From an uncultured Opitutales bacterium (lineage in GTDB: Bacteria > Verrucomicrobiota > Verrucomicrobiia > Opitutales > Intestinicryptomonadaceae): a stretch of DNA of 64,000 nt. Location: assembly GCA_900545705.1 (NCBI GenBank), contig URAK01000003.1:124001-188000 (forward strand). The letters run 5' to 3'. Each line of letters starts with the position of its first letter. The stretch's first letter is position 1. The notes under the pieces are model-generated. The model had not been told where the DNA came from. It searched no databases and saw nothing but the letters and a program-made list of their open reading frames with translations. A program made the position numbers and the translations under genes. Shown here one piece after another: positions 54,091 through 62,004 of this stretch.

Positions 54091-54634
54091 ATATTCAGGT
54101 AAAAGTCTTTTTGCCCAGATCCTTATTCGGCTCGGTTCATTTAATTAGCACAGGAAAATAATTTCTACATACGTGGGCTCAAAATTTTATCAGGCGCATA
54201 TATTTTATTAATTCGCATAGTTGCCAGGCATTTTAGCATAAAAAAACGCTCGGTGCTGCGCTTTTTCAGAGTATTTTTTAAAATGCCGCAACCATACTCT
54301 TTTTTATAAAAAAGATTTCGATGTTTTTATTTTTTTTCAAAAAAGCGCGCCATTAAGAATGGGGAATAAAGCCTTTTTTGCACACATCTCCCATCAATAA
54401 AAAATCGCTTTGCCGACCGCTGTTTTAACCGGGCAAAAGTTTATGCGCGCGGCTCTTATATTGCTAAAACTCCACTAATATCCGCAACATAATCTTTACT
54501 AAGAACTGGGTAAAATTTTTCTTCCCTACCCTCTCGCGCAAGCCTAAAAAACTCCGCTCGTTTCGGGCAATGCCAATTTGTAAAGCGCATCCATGCCCCA
54601 CAGCGCAATTAAAATTGATATTTGTATATCGTAA

Positions 54635-54667
54635 AATAAAATAAAAAAGCGCCGTTTTCAACAGCGC
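54635..54667 (-). terminator. Probable terminator downstream of the large glycosidase gene
   Basis: Minus strand: GCGCTGTT pairs with AACGGCGC (one G-U) around a GAA loop, then six T and further T-rich sequence. It is 280 bases beyond the glycosidase stop, so an additional 3' untranslated region would be present. Confidence 0.55.
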
Positions 54668-54766
54668 AATTTTTCAGAAATTTTTCCTGTATTTAATAGC
54701 CCTTCCACAAAAGCACACAAAGACGCAGCTGAATATTTTTTTCGCCTGAATCTGCAATTATCGGTA

Positions 54767-54790
54767 GCCGCCTTTGACTTGAAAGGCGGC
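54767..54790. other. Isolated perfect hairpin
   Basis: GCCGCCTTT (54767-54775) and AAAGGCGGC (54782-54790) form a 9-bp stem with a 6-base loop. No T tract follows on either strand, so it is not a standard terminator. Confidence 0.45.
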
Positions 54791-54826
54791 ACATTAAAGA
54801 AAATGTCCAAGTTGCAGGCAAGCACT

Positions 54827-54960
54827 AAGCCTGCCGCCATTCGCAACCCTATTCAAGCCTATCGCCATTCGCAATCCCATTCAAGCCTGCCGCCATTCGC
54901 GAGCAAGTTCTAAGCCAAAAATTGCGAGCTGGTTCGGAGCCTGCCGTCATTCGCAGGCAA
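54827..54960. repeat. Degenerate tandem repeats of about 28 bp
   Basis: A unit starting AAGCCTGCCGCCATTCGC occurs at 54827, 54855 and 54883. A fourth divergent copy (GAGCCTGCCGTCATTCGC) at 54937-54954 runs into the stop codon of the glycosidase gene. The first two copies are adjacent and 28 bases long, ending CAACCCTATTC and CAATCCCATTC. Later copies differ in length and end sequence. The origin is unclear; local duplication of the gene end is possible. Confidence 0.6.
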
Positions 54961-57900
54961 GCTCGAAAAATACCGCCGGGATTTTTATTTTGGAAGTGTC
55001 AATTGACGCCCTAAGGATTTCTCCGTCAACCCGCGTGTTAAGCTCTTGTACCCTCTCGCCGTCCATACCGAGAACATACAGCTTGAACTTGTCGGCATTC
55101 TTGTTTTTTAGCCTGAACGACAGTTTTGCGGTTTGGTATAGAATTGGAGTCTTTCCGTTAGAAATGAGACCGCGCATGGTATCGTCCTCAAAAACCATTC
55201 CGCTATTCAAAGCGTTTGTGGCATAGACCAAAACCGCGCGCTTCGATTCCGAAAGAGGCAGCCCGTCGACACTGACCATCGCAACACACCCGCGCGCGCC
55301 CATTCTCGTTACGGCAAAATCGGAGAGCTCGCATTTGCTCTTCGCTTCGGCGCATAACCCTTGAAGTCTCGGCGTGTCGACAGTCATGTAATTTTTATAC
55401 GAATCCAAGAAAAGTTCGCCCGTCGCGCTTTCAAAGATTCCGTCTTTTGCGTTGGTGCGGTTAGACTCAGGGATAAGCCCGCGCTTTTTAAACTGCTCTA
55501 CGATAGAATCGGTATCAAAATTGTCTTTGTAGTCTGCCACTACGGAATATCCAGGATACGTTATTATCGCCGCCCCTTTCGTTGACTTTATGGCAATCTC
55601 GTCCTCGCCGACCGGTGCGTCGGAATCCGGCAACAGCGATAGTTTTGCGATGAGCGACAATTTAGACTGACCGCTTGTCAGCCCTCCGTTTATATTCATT
55701 TTTTCGAGGGCGTCGCGCGTGGAAAAATCTATGCGCACAGAGGGCTTTGACTCCGAAACGTCCCGCCTCAAAAGCATATGTGTAGCCAAAAATTCGCATG
55801 CCTTATTTATGGGGTCGGGACCGCGCCCAAACGGTTCTATAATTCGTTCTTTAAATGTCACCGACTGCGCGTGCACCGTAAGAGCGCAATGGCCTTGCAG
55901 CGCGGCGTATGCCGCCATCGAGAAAGCCTGTTCGTAGCGGTACTTGTTCCAAAAAACATGCCCATACTCGGTTATCAGGAGAGGTTTCTTCCACAGAGCA
56001 GTCCCGGCCACGCCCCTAAAAACGCTGTTTGCGTCAGATAGCGACGATGATTGGGATATCCTTGAAACTCCGCCGACAGTTGGCGATGGATGGGCATGGT
56101 AGGAGTGCATCGTCACTATCGGCATATTTTTTCTGACAGATGCGTATCTTAGGGATTTTATCATGTCAAAGTTGACACAAAGCCCCTTGTATCCGATTTC
56201 CCTGAGGCTTTTTTCAAACCACTTCCACATTTCGTTTTCGCGCTCCAGCTTAAAAGCGGCAATATCCCTCGCGCGTGCGTCTATCCCTAAAGCCAGGGCT
56301 CTATTGAAGACTTTTATTTTTTCCCAGTCGGCGACCGACTCCCCCCATGCGGCGTTATATTTTGCGATATCCCCGCCATACCTGTTTTTCAAGAACTCTA
56401 TCCAGTACGGCTTCATGCGCTCGGGGTTTTTGGGCTCTCTCAACATGCCGAACTCCTGTTCGTTTTTGCCGTTTACAATCGCAAGGACAGGATCGTCGGC
56501 AAGCTTTGTGTTGGTATAAGGATTCACATGCGTCAAAAGTTTCTTTACGCCTTCGTACCAATTTTTACGCGCGGCAGGCTTAAAGAAAAGGTCGTAGTTG
56601 TAGTCCCTGTCTGAGTTGTCGGGCGCCCATGTGTTTCCGAGCTCAAATCCGTAGCGGCTGCACATTGCATCGAGATTTAAATATATTCCATTTTTCTTTA
56701 AGCAATATATGTAATAGTCTATGCGGTTTAAGAGGTCTTCGTTGAACTGCAAAGGTTCTTTAGCCCCACCCATCAACGCGAAATCGAAATAGTGGAAGCG
56801 GACCATATTGTACCCTTGCACGCGCAGCTGTTTTACATATTTTTCGGTGCTTTCCTTCGTCGCGGTGTGGATATTGTACGTAGTTCCCTGGTCGGCCACA
56901 GTCTGAAAAGCCACCGGGGCTCCCGGATTGTCTTCAAGCTCCAAATGTCCGTCTTTTGATGCGACCACGCGCGATTTTACTTCTTTCACCGGCCATAAAC
57001 CAGAGCAATCGAGAGCCGACCCCTCCTTTACCGCATAATCCTCTAAATGCGGCATTGCCCGCCACTGTTTGCTTTCGGACGAAACGAAGCGATTTTCGGA
57101 AGGAAACGGAAATTTTTCGTCCGACAAACTTGCAGCGACAACTATCCACCCTACACTTGCCTTTCCAAAATCTATGTATTCTATTTTGCCAAAGTCTTTC
57201 GGAATTTCCAATCTGGTCGAATAAAGCCCGTTCGAGCGCCTCCAGCCTTTGTCGGCGAGCCATGCCGCTCCTACTGCGGCGTTTTTAAGATCCTTTTTTA
57301 CATTTTGCCACGGCGCCACATCAACGCCTCCCTGAAGTTTGAAGGCATGGGATTTCCCGTTTTCTCCCAAAATAGTTATTTCCCCGACCTGCCCGCTCGC
57401 GGAGGTTTCAAGGGCGTTTAATACATAAAGATACTTTGCATTTTGCGGTGCGGCAAATCTGATTTTTGCAGACACTGCCCCAGCCTTTTTACTGTCCGCT
57501 GGCTTCAAAAGCAGCGCCGACTTCCCTTTGTTGGAATCCGGGTATATTATGGAATACGGCACATTTCCGAATAATGATGATTGCTTGTAATTAAATTTAG
57601 ACGCGTCCTCGCCCGGCTCAGCGCCGAACCACCCGCTATCTCCGCCGTCTTTTGAGCCGCATACAAACCCGACATTCGCAGACGCGCGCAAGTCTACAGG
57701 AGTGATTGTCTTTTCCAACTTTATATTTTTTATCCATATAGCGCCTCTTGACTCTTCAAAACCGAGGTTCAAGCGTCCGGCTGTCGCGTCGTAAGGAACT
57801 CTTATAAATAGTTTAACTTTTTTCCACCCGAAGTTTCCGGTCGGCATCTGGCTACCGCCATAGATATTCCCCGAAGGCGAGTCTATTACCAGCATAAATT

Positions 57901-58213
57901 TTGCGCCGTTATAGTATTTTGGGCCAGGCGCAATTTTCTCGCCCTTCATTTCCCCAGACAACTCCAACACGCTCCCGCGCAACTTACGGGCATCAACAGG
58001 CAGGGAAAGTCCGCCAAAGTGCACGTTTTCAGAGGTCTCCATTTTTAAGGCTCCCCCTTCGCCCTTTTCGCCTTTATCAAAACTCATCTTAACGCCTGAC
58101 GAATATTTTTCAACCGATTCCGGCGAATCAAATGCTTCCTGAATTAATATTTCACCGGCAAATATAGGCAATAATAGACAGTTCAATGCAAAAAAAATCA
58201 ATGCGCGTTTCAT
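54947..58213 (-). CDS. Large secreted glycoside hydrolase-like protein (clan A TIM barrel)
   Basis: ATG 58213 (MKRALIFFALNCLLLPIFA) gives a signal peptide; length 1088. The N-terminal about 20-180 is a carbohydrate-binding-type beta-sandwich (ILIQEAFDSPESV..., GWKKVKLFIRVP). A second beta region follows (about 190-390), then a TIM barrel at about 430-860 with GYNMVRFHYFDFALMGG, ILYLNLDAMCSRYG-like NLDAMCSRYGFELG, LAIVNGKNEQEF (acid/base Glu about 585) and LLITEYGHVFWN (nucleophile Glu about 749). These are the two catalytic positions of clan GH-A. A C-terminal region of about 220 residues is beta-rich. I cannot place it in a numbered GH family; a beta-galactosidase- or beta-mannosidase-like activity is the best guess. 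Monocistronic. Confidence 0.82.
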   Translation of the reverse strand: MKRALIFFALNCLLLPIFAGEILIQEAFDSPESVEKYSSGVKMSFDKGEKGEGGALKMETSENVHFGGLSLPVDARKLRGSVLELSGEMKGEKIAPGPKYYNGAKFMLVIDSPSGNIYGGSQMPTGNFGWKKVKLFIRVPYDATAGRLNLGFEESRGAIWIKNIKLEKTITPVDLRASANVGFVCGSKDGGDSGWFGAEPGEDASKFNYKQSSLFGNVPYSIIYPDSNKGKSALLLKPADSKKAGAVSAKIRFAAPQNAKYLYVLNALETSASGQVGEITILGENGKSHAFKLQGGVDVAPWQNVKKDLKNAAVGAAWLADKGWRRSNGLYSTRLEIPKDFGKIEYIDFGKASVGWIVVAASLSDEKFPFPSENRFVSSESKQWRAMPHLEDYAVKEGSALDCSGLWPVKEVKSRVVASKDGHLELEDNPGAPVAFQTVADQGTTYNIHTATKESTEKYVKQLRVQGYNMVRFHYFDFALMGGAKEPLQFNEDLLNRIDYYIYCLKKNGIYLNLDAMCSRYGFELGNTWAPDNSDRDYNYDLFFKPAARKNWYEGVKKLLTHVNPYTNTKLADDPVLAIVNGKNEQEFGMLREPKNPERMKPYWIEFLKNRYGGDIAKYNAAWGESVADWEKIKVFNRALALGIDARARDIAAFKLERENEMWKWFEKSLREIGYKGLCVNFDMIKSLRYASVRKNMPIVTMHSYHAHPSPTVGGVSRISQSSSLSDANSVFRGVAGTALWKKPLLITEYGHVFWNKYRYEQAFSMAAYAALQGHCALTVHAQSVTFKERIIEPFGRGPDPINKACEFLATHMLLRRDVSESKPSVRIDFSTRDALEKMNINGGLTSGQSKLSLIAKLSLLPDSDAPVGEDEIAIKSTKGAAIITYPGYSVVADYKDNFDTDSIVEQFKKRGLIPESNRTNAKDGIFESATGELFLDSYKNYMTVDTPRLQGLCAEAKSKCELSDFAVTRMGARGCVAMVSVDGLPLSESKRAVLVYATNALNSGMVFEDDTMRGLISNGKTPILYQTAKLSFRLKNKNADKFKLYVLGMDGERVQELNTRVDGEILRASIDTSKIKIPAVFFELACE

Positions 58214-58451
58214 ACGATAAAAAATGCAAAAAATTCCCATTTTTTACAAGAAATTTATATGGAACTAAAAATAAAACTCCGCACATTTTATCAACCGCGG
58301 AAAGAAAAAACTTTGCAAATTTTTTATGCAAAAAAATTGGAAAAAGCTCCTCGCATATTCCAAACATGCGGGCGCCGGCTTCACTGCGTCTAACTTATGT
58401 GAATCCGCAATGAACGCACTCCCAGCCCGCGCTTTTTTCGCAACGCTGCAA

Positions 58452-59786
58452 TTAGATTCTGTCCGACAATCCGTCGGGCGACACCCCTTGCAAAGCGGCG
58501 AGAACCTCGCCCGCCAAATAAATCGAGCCCGTCGACACAATGGTTTCGCCAGCGCCCGCGCATGCGCAATTCCAGCCGGGCTTAAAGACTTCCCCCACTT
58601 CGCATTCGAGAATCGGGACATCGCACTTACCTATGCACTTTTTTAAAGCCTCGAAATTCAGAGCGCGCGGCTCATGCGGGACTAAAAGCAGTATTTTGCC
58701 CGCATATTTTGAAATCACCTTAAACAGCGGTACAGCGCGCTCCTCCCCGAGAACCCCTACCGCTATTGTAGGCTTTTCTCCGTCGAGGCCGCGCAGATTG
58801 CTTTCAAGCGTTCTCGCTCCTTCTTCGTTGTGCGACGAATCCAAAATCAGCGTCGCCCCGTTGGAAAGTTTTATCTTTTGCCAGCGCGCCGCCCATGAAA
58901 CGTCTTTTAGGGCATTTTTTGCGACATTTAAATCGAGCCTTTCAAATGCGCCCGCAGACTTCCCGCAAGCCGCCCGCTCCTTCAATATTTCGGCGCAAAG
59001 AAGCGCAACAGCCGCATTCCTACGCTGAAATTTGCCGTAAAGCGATGTTTCCGGCAGAGCCGCATCTCCAGAAAAATAATCGCGCACGTCGTAAAATGGG
59101 GCGCCTTTTTTATCGGCTGCGGCCTTTATTACATCAAACGCTTCGTCAGGCACAAAGCCGCATACGACAGGAACCGATTCTTTTATTATTCCAGCCTTTT
59201 CCGCAGCTATTTGAGCGTATGTGTCGCCGAGAATAGACGTGTGGTCGAGGCCGATTGAAGTTATTGCACATATATCGGGATGCACTATATTGGTTGAATC
59301 CAGCCTTCCCCCAAGCCCTACTTCTACCACGGCGGCGTCGACTTTCGCGTCGGCAAACGCAGCAAACGCAAGGACTGTCATATACTCAAAAAACGAGGGG
59401 TACGACGCCCTTTCCGAAGGGTTGAAAATGCCGTCCGCGACCTTGCGCAGCGCCTGTATCCGCCTTAAAATTTCCGCGCGCGAAAGCTCCTCGCGGTTTA
59501 TCTGGACCCTCTCCCCCAAATTCACCAGATGCGGCGACGTAAACATGCCCGTCTTCAAGCCGTGCGCGCGCAGAATACGCTCGAGCATCGCGCAAACCGA
59601 ACCTTTGCCGTTCGTGCCCGCAACGTGTATGACCGGATATTTCAGATGCGGATTTCCAAACGCCTCCGCGAACTTTGCAATCCTATCCAGCGAGAATTTC
59701 GACCCCGCATTGCGCAGGTCGCAGACAAAATCAAGCGCTGACTGAAAATCTGAAATTTCTTTCGCCACTGTCGGTTGTTTAAGCAT
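58452..59786 (-). CDS. folC: Folylpolyglutamate/dihydrofolate synthase FolC
   Basis: Adds glutamate to dihydropteroate and/or reduced folates. Length 444. Seen: RIAKFAEAFGNPHLKYPVIHVAGTNGKGSV with the P-loop AGTNGKGS (about 56-63), TGMFTSPHLVNLGERVQINRE, VEVGLGGRLDSTN, TSIGLDHTSILGDT, EKAGIIK, and SHNEEGARTLESNL. These are the conserved Mur-ligase-family blocks. It is alone on the minus strand between the glycosidase and a divergent flavoprotein gene. Confidence 0.95.
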   Translation of the reverse strand: MLKQPTVAKEISDFQSALDFVCDLRNAGSKFSLDRIAKFAEAFGNPHLKYPVIHVAGTNGKGSVCAMLERILRAHGLKTGMFTSPHLVNLGERVQINREELSRAEILRRIQALRKVADGIFNPSERASYPSFFEYMTVLAFAAFADAKVDAAVVEVGLGGRLDSTNIVHPDICAITSIGLDHTSILGDTYAQIAAEKAGIIKESVPVVCGFVPDEAFDVIKAAADKKGAPFYDVRDYFSGDAALPETSLYGKFQRRNAAVALLCAEILKERAACGKSAGAFERLDLNVAKNALKDVSWAARWQKIKLSNGATLILDSSHNEEGARTLESNLRGLDGEKPTIAVGVLGEERAVPLFKVISKYAGKILLLVPHEPRALNFEALKKCIGKCDVPILECEVGEVFKPGWNCACAGAGETIVSTGSIYLAGEVLAALQGVSPDGLSDRI

Positions 59787-59891
59787 TTAAGCGGAATACT
59801 CAACCACCCATTGCCCGCATTGTAAAGAACAATGATTCTTAAACTCAAAATAAGCTTTAAAAACCATTGTAAAAAGGCATAATTTTAAGGC

Positions 59892-60515
59892 ATGAAAAAA
59901 GTCCTGCTAATAAACGGAAGTCCCAATGAAAAGGGGTGCACGGCACTTGCCCTCGAAGAAATCGCATCCACTCTCAAAAAACGCGGAATAGAATCCGACA
60001 TAAAGCAAATCGGCAAAAAACCTGTCGCAGGCTGCATAGCGTGCTACTCGTGCGCCCGCACAGGCAGGTGCGCATTCAACGACGCCGTAAACGAAATAAT
60101 AGAATCTCTCGACTCTTACGGAGCGCTGGTTGTCGGGTCTCCGGTCTACTATGGGTCGGCCACCGGCCAAATTTGCTGCCTTCTCGACCGTTTGTTTTTT
60201 GCCGGCGGAAGGCTCATGGACGGGAAAATAGGCGCATGCGTAGTCTCCTGCCGCAGAGGGGGCGCGAGCGCCGCGTTTGACAGATTAAACAAATACTTTT
60301 TGATGAACAATATGCCGCTCGCATCCTCACAGTATTGGAACCAGATACACGGCAACACCCGCGAGGAAGCTTTGCAAGACGCCGAAGGTTTGCAGACGAT
60401 GAGGGTTCTAGCCGATAATATCGCAACCCTTATGATTTCTTTCAACGAAGCCGAAAAGTCGGGCTTCTGTCCGCCTAAGCGCGAACCGCGCATATTTACA
60501 AATTTTATAAGGTAG
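59892..60515 (+). CDS. NAD(P)H-dependent FMN reductase / iron-sulfur flavoprotein-like protein
   Basis: A 207-residue flavodoxin-like reductase. Seen: VLLINGSPNEKGCTALAL (FMN phosphate loop, about 4-21), the cysteine cluster GCIACYSCARTGRC at about 48-61 (C-x2-C-x2-C-x5-C), and VVGSPVYYGSATGQICCLLDR. The Cys cluster is the signature that binds a 4Fe-4S cluster in archaeal iron-sulfur flavoprotein; in other family members its role is unclear. A reductase acting on quinones or other acceptors is likely; no partner gene is adjacent. A weak ribosome-binding site (AAGG) is present. Confidence 0.85.
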   Translation: MKKVLLINGSPNEKGCTALALEEIASTLKKRGIESDIKQIGKKPVAGCIACYSCARTGRCAFNDAVNEIIESLDSYGALVVGSPVYYGSATGQICCLLDRLFFAGGRLMDGKIGACVVSCRRGGASAAFDRLNKYFLMNNMPLASSQYWNQIHGNTREEALQDAEGLQTMRVLADNIATLMISFNEAEKSGFCPPKREPRIFTNFIR

Positions 60516-60542
60516 CGTGTGCGGCAAACTGCCGCGGCACGC
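60515..60542. other. Stem-loop between convergent genes
   Basis: GCGTG and GCGGCA pair with CACGC and TGCCGC around an AAC loop and a small internal bulge. It starts at the stop codon of the flavoprotein gene and lies about 110 bases from the end of the convergent gene. No T tract follows, so it may act as a bidirectional barrier rather than a standard terminator. Confidence 0.5.
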
Positions 60543-60650
60543 CGCATAACCGCTGCTCGGCAATATTTTTTATAAAACAAAAACGTTGAATTCGGGCTAA
60601 TAATACATTGTTGGCGCAAAAAAGATAAAAAACTCGGCGCGCCAATTTAG

Positions 60651-61955
60651 TTATTGCGCCCGCGCATTTGCAACAAGCGCCGCCTTTTTTCCGACGGCCT
60701 CCCCCATCGCAACCGCATTGCCTGTTACTCGATAGCTTGCGTGGGGTATGAATCCCCCGCTTATGCAGCGCCCTGCCATAAACAAATTTTCAAAATCCGC
60801 GCTTTCAAGCGCGCGCATCGGAATATCGTACGGTTTCGATTTTACTCCGCCATCGGAAAACGCATGCGCAGAACTGTCGAGGCCGTGAATGTCCGTCCAA
60901 TACTCTACCCTGCATACGGCGTCCTCAAAACGCGCGCCCTTTATTACATCGTCGGCGGTTATCTCGTATTTTCCGCGTAGGCGGCGACCCTCGCGTATGC
61001 CGATGTGCGAGGCAGTAAGAGCAAGCCTAATATTCTTCCAAAGGCCTCCGCGCGCCCTCAGCGCATCGACAATTTTATTTATTTCCGCGCGCGCTGCTAT
61101 TGTATGCGAAGTATAGGCGTCGGCGTCGTCGCAGCGTATTCCAAACTCATGGTTTACCATAAAGACGGTCCAGCAGTCCCGTATTTGAAAAAGCGAAGCC
61201 CCCGAATAGCTCGCAGACGTTCCGGCGGCTTTGATATGGGCCATAAAATTGGCGCGCCACTTTGGCGAATCTATTAGGCCCGCTTCGCGCAAACGGGCCG
61301 TTTCAAGCCCGGAAACAATCGCGAATAGAGTTGCAGGCTGGCACTTACCGTTTTCGTTTCCGATAGAAAAATTCCCGCCAGCATAGGCTCCGACATCTCC
61401 ATTGCCTGTGGCGTCTATAAAAACCTTCCCCTTCCACAACTCCCTGCCCGAAACGCTCTCGGTTTCGACGGACTTTATGCGCCCGCTCTCTGCGTTGACG
61501 GCGCATACGCGCGTATATAGCCTGATATTTACACCCGATTCCGCGCAGAATCTTTCGAGCAAAACCTTCATCGCCTCGGGGTCGTACAAATGCGGGACAT
61601 TCTGCGCGCCGGTTTTAGCGAGCGCGCCTATGAGCTCTTTCATAAGGCCGGTTTTATTCTGCCAATCGATAATTAGGCAGACTAGCCCGCAAGTCCATAT
61701 GCCGCCGAGGCATCCCTGTTGTTCTATTATTGCCGTCTTTGCGCCCGCTCTTGCAGCCGAAACCGCCGCAGCCCATCCCGCAGGGCCGCCGCCGCACACT
61801 ACCACGTCAAACTCCCGCGTTTTCGCGCTTTTTGGTTTTTCGGAAAAATTTTTATCTTCGGCAATAGCGCACGGCAACGCCGAAAGGGCGACCGCAGCGC
61901 AAGCGCGCTTTATGGCGTCGCGGCGCTTTAAAAGTGGGCCAAATGCGGATTTCAT
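60651..61955 (-). CDS. Secreted FAD-dependent oxidoreductase (FAD_oxidored family)
   Basis: ATG 61955 gives 434 residues with an N-terminal signal of twin-arginine look (LLKRRDAIKRACAAVALSALPCAIA). The mature protein has a GG doublet FAD motif FDVVVCGGGPAGWAAAVSAARAGAKTAIIEQ (about 50-80), then QGCLGGIWTCGLVCLI, typical of the FAD_oxidored group found in saccharolytic bacteria. ATGNGDV (about 180-190) and a C-terminal MAGRCISGGFIPHASYRVTGNAVAMGEAVGKKAA complete the FAD-binding domain. Members oxidise sugars or related compounds, but the substrate here is unknown. Convergent with the flavoprotein gene. Confidence 0.85.
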   Translation of the reverse strand: MKSAFGPLLKRRDAIKRACAAVALSALPCAIAEDKNFSEKPKSAKTREFDVVVCGGGPAGWAAAVSAARAGAKTAIIEQQGCLGGIWTCGLVCLIIDWQNKTGLMKELIGALAKTGAQNVPHLYDPEAMKVLLERFCAESGVNIRLYTRVCAVNAESGRIKSVETESVSGRELWKGKVFIDATGNGDVGAYAGGNFSIGNENGKCQPATLFAIVSGLETARLREAGLIDSPKWRANFMAHIKAAGTSASYSGASLFQIRDCWTVFMVNHEFGIRCDDADAYTSHTIAARAEINKIVDALRARGGLWKNIRLALTASHIGIREGRRLRGKYEITADDVIKGARFEDAVCRVEYWTDIHGLDSSAHAFSDGGVKSKPYDIPMRALESADFENLFMAGRCISGGFIPHASYRVTGNAVAMGEAVGKKAALVANARAQ

Positions 61956-62004
61956 AAATGTACAAATATAAAACACTCCAAAGAGCGTCAAACTTTTTTA
62001 ACTA

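Larger units (their letters stand above)
53944..54946. other. Long convergent intergenic region with hairpins and degenerate repeats
   Basis: These 1003 bases lie between convergent pyrE and a glycosidase gene. They hold a plus-strand terminator (54049-54090), a minus-strand terminator (54635-54667), an isolated hairpin (54767-54790) and the degenerate repeats listed separately. No coding sequence is supported. Confidence 0.45.

Noticed and set aside
54827..54960. Degenerate repeats as a CRISPR array
   Set aside because: Units are adjacent with no unique spacers of constant length, and there are no cas genes.
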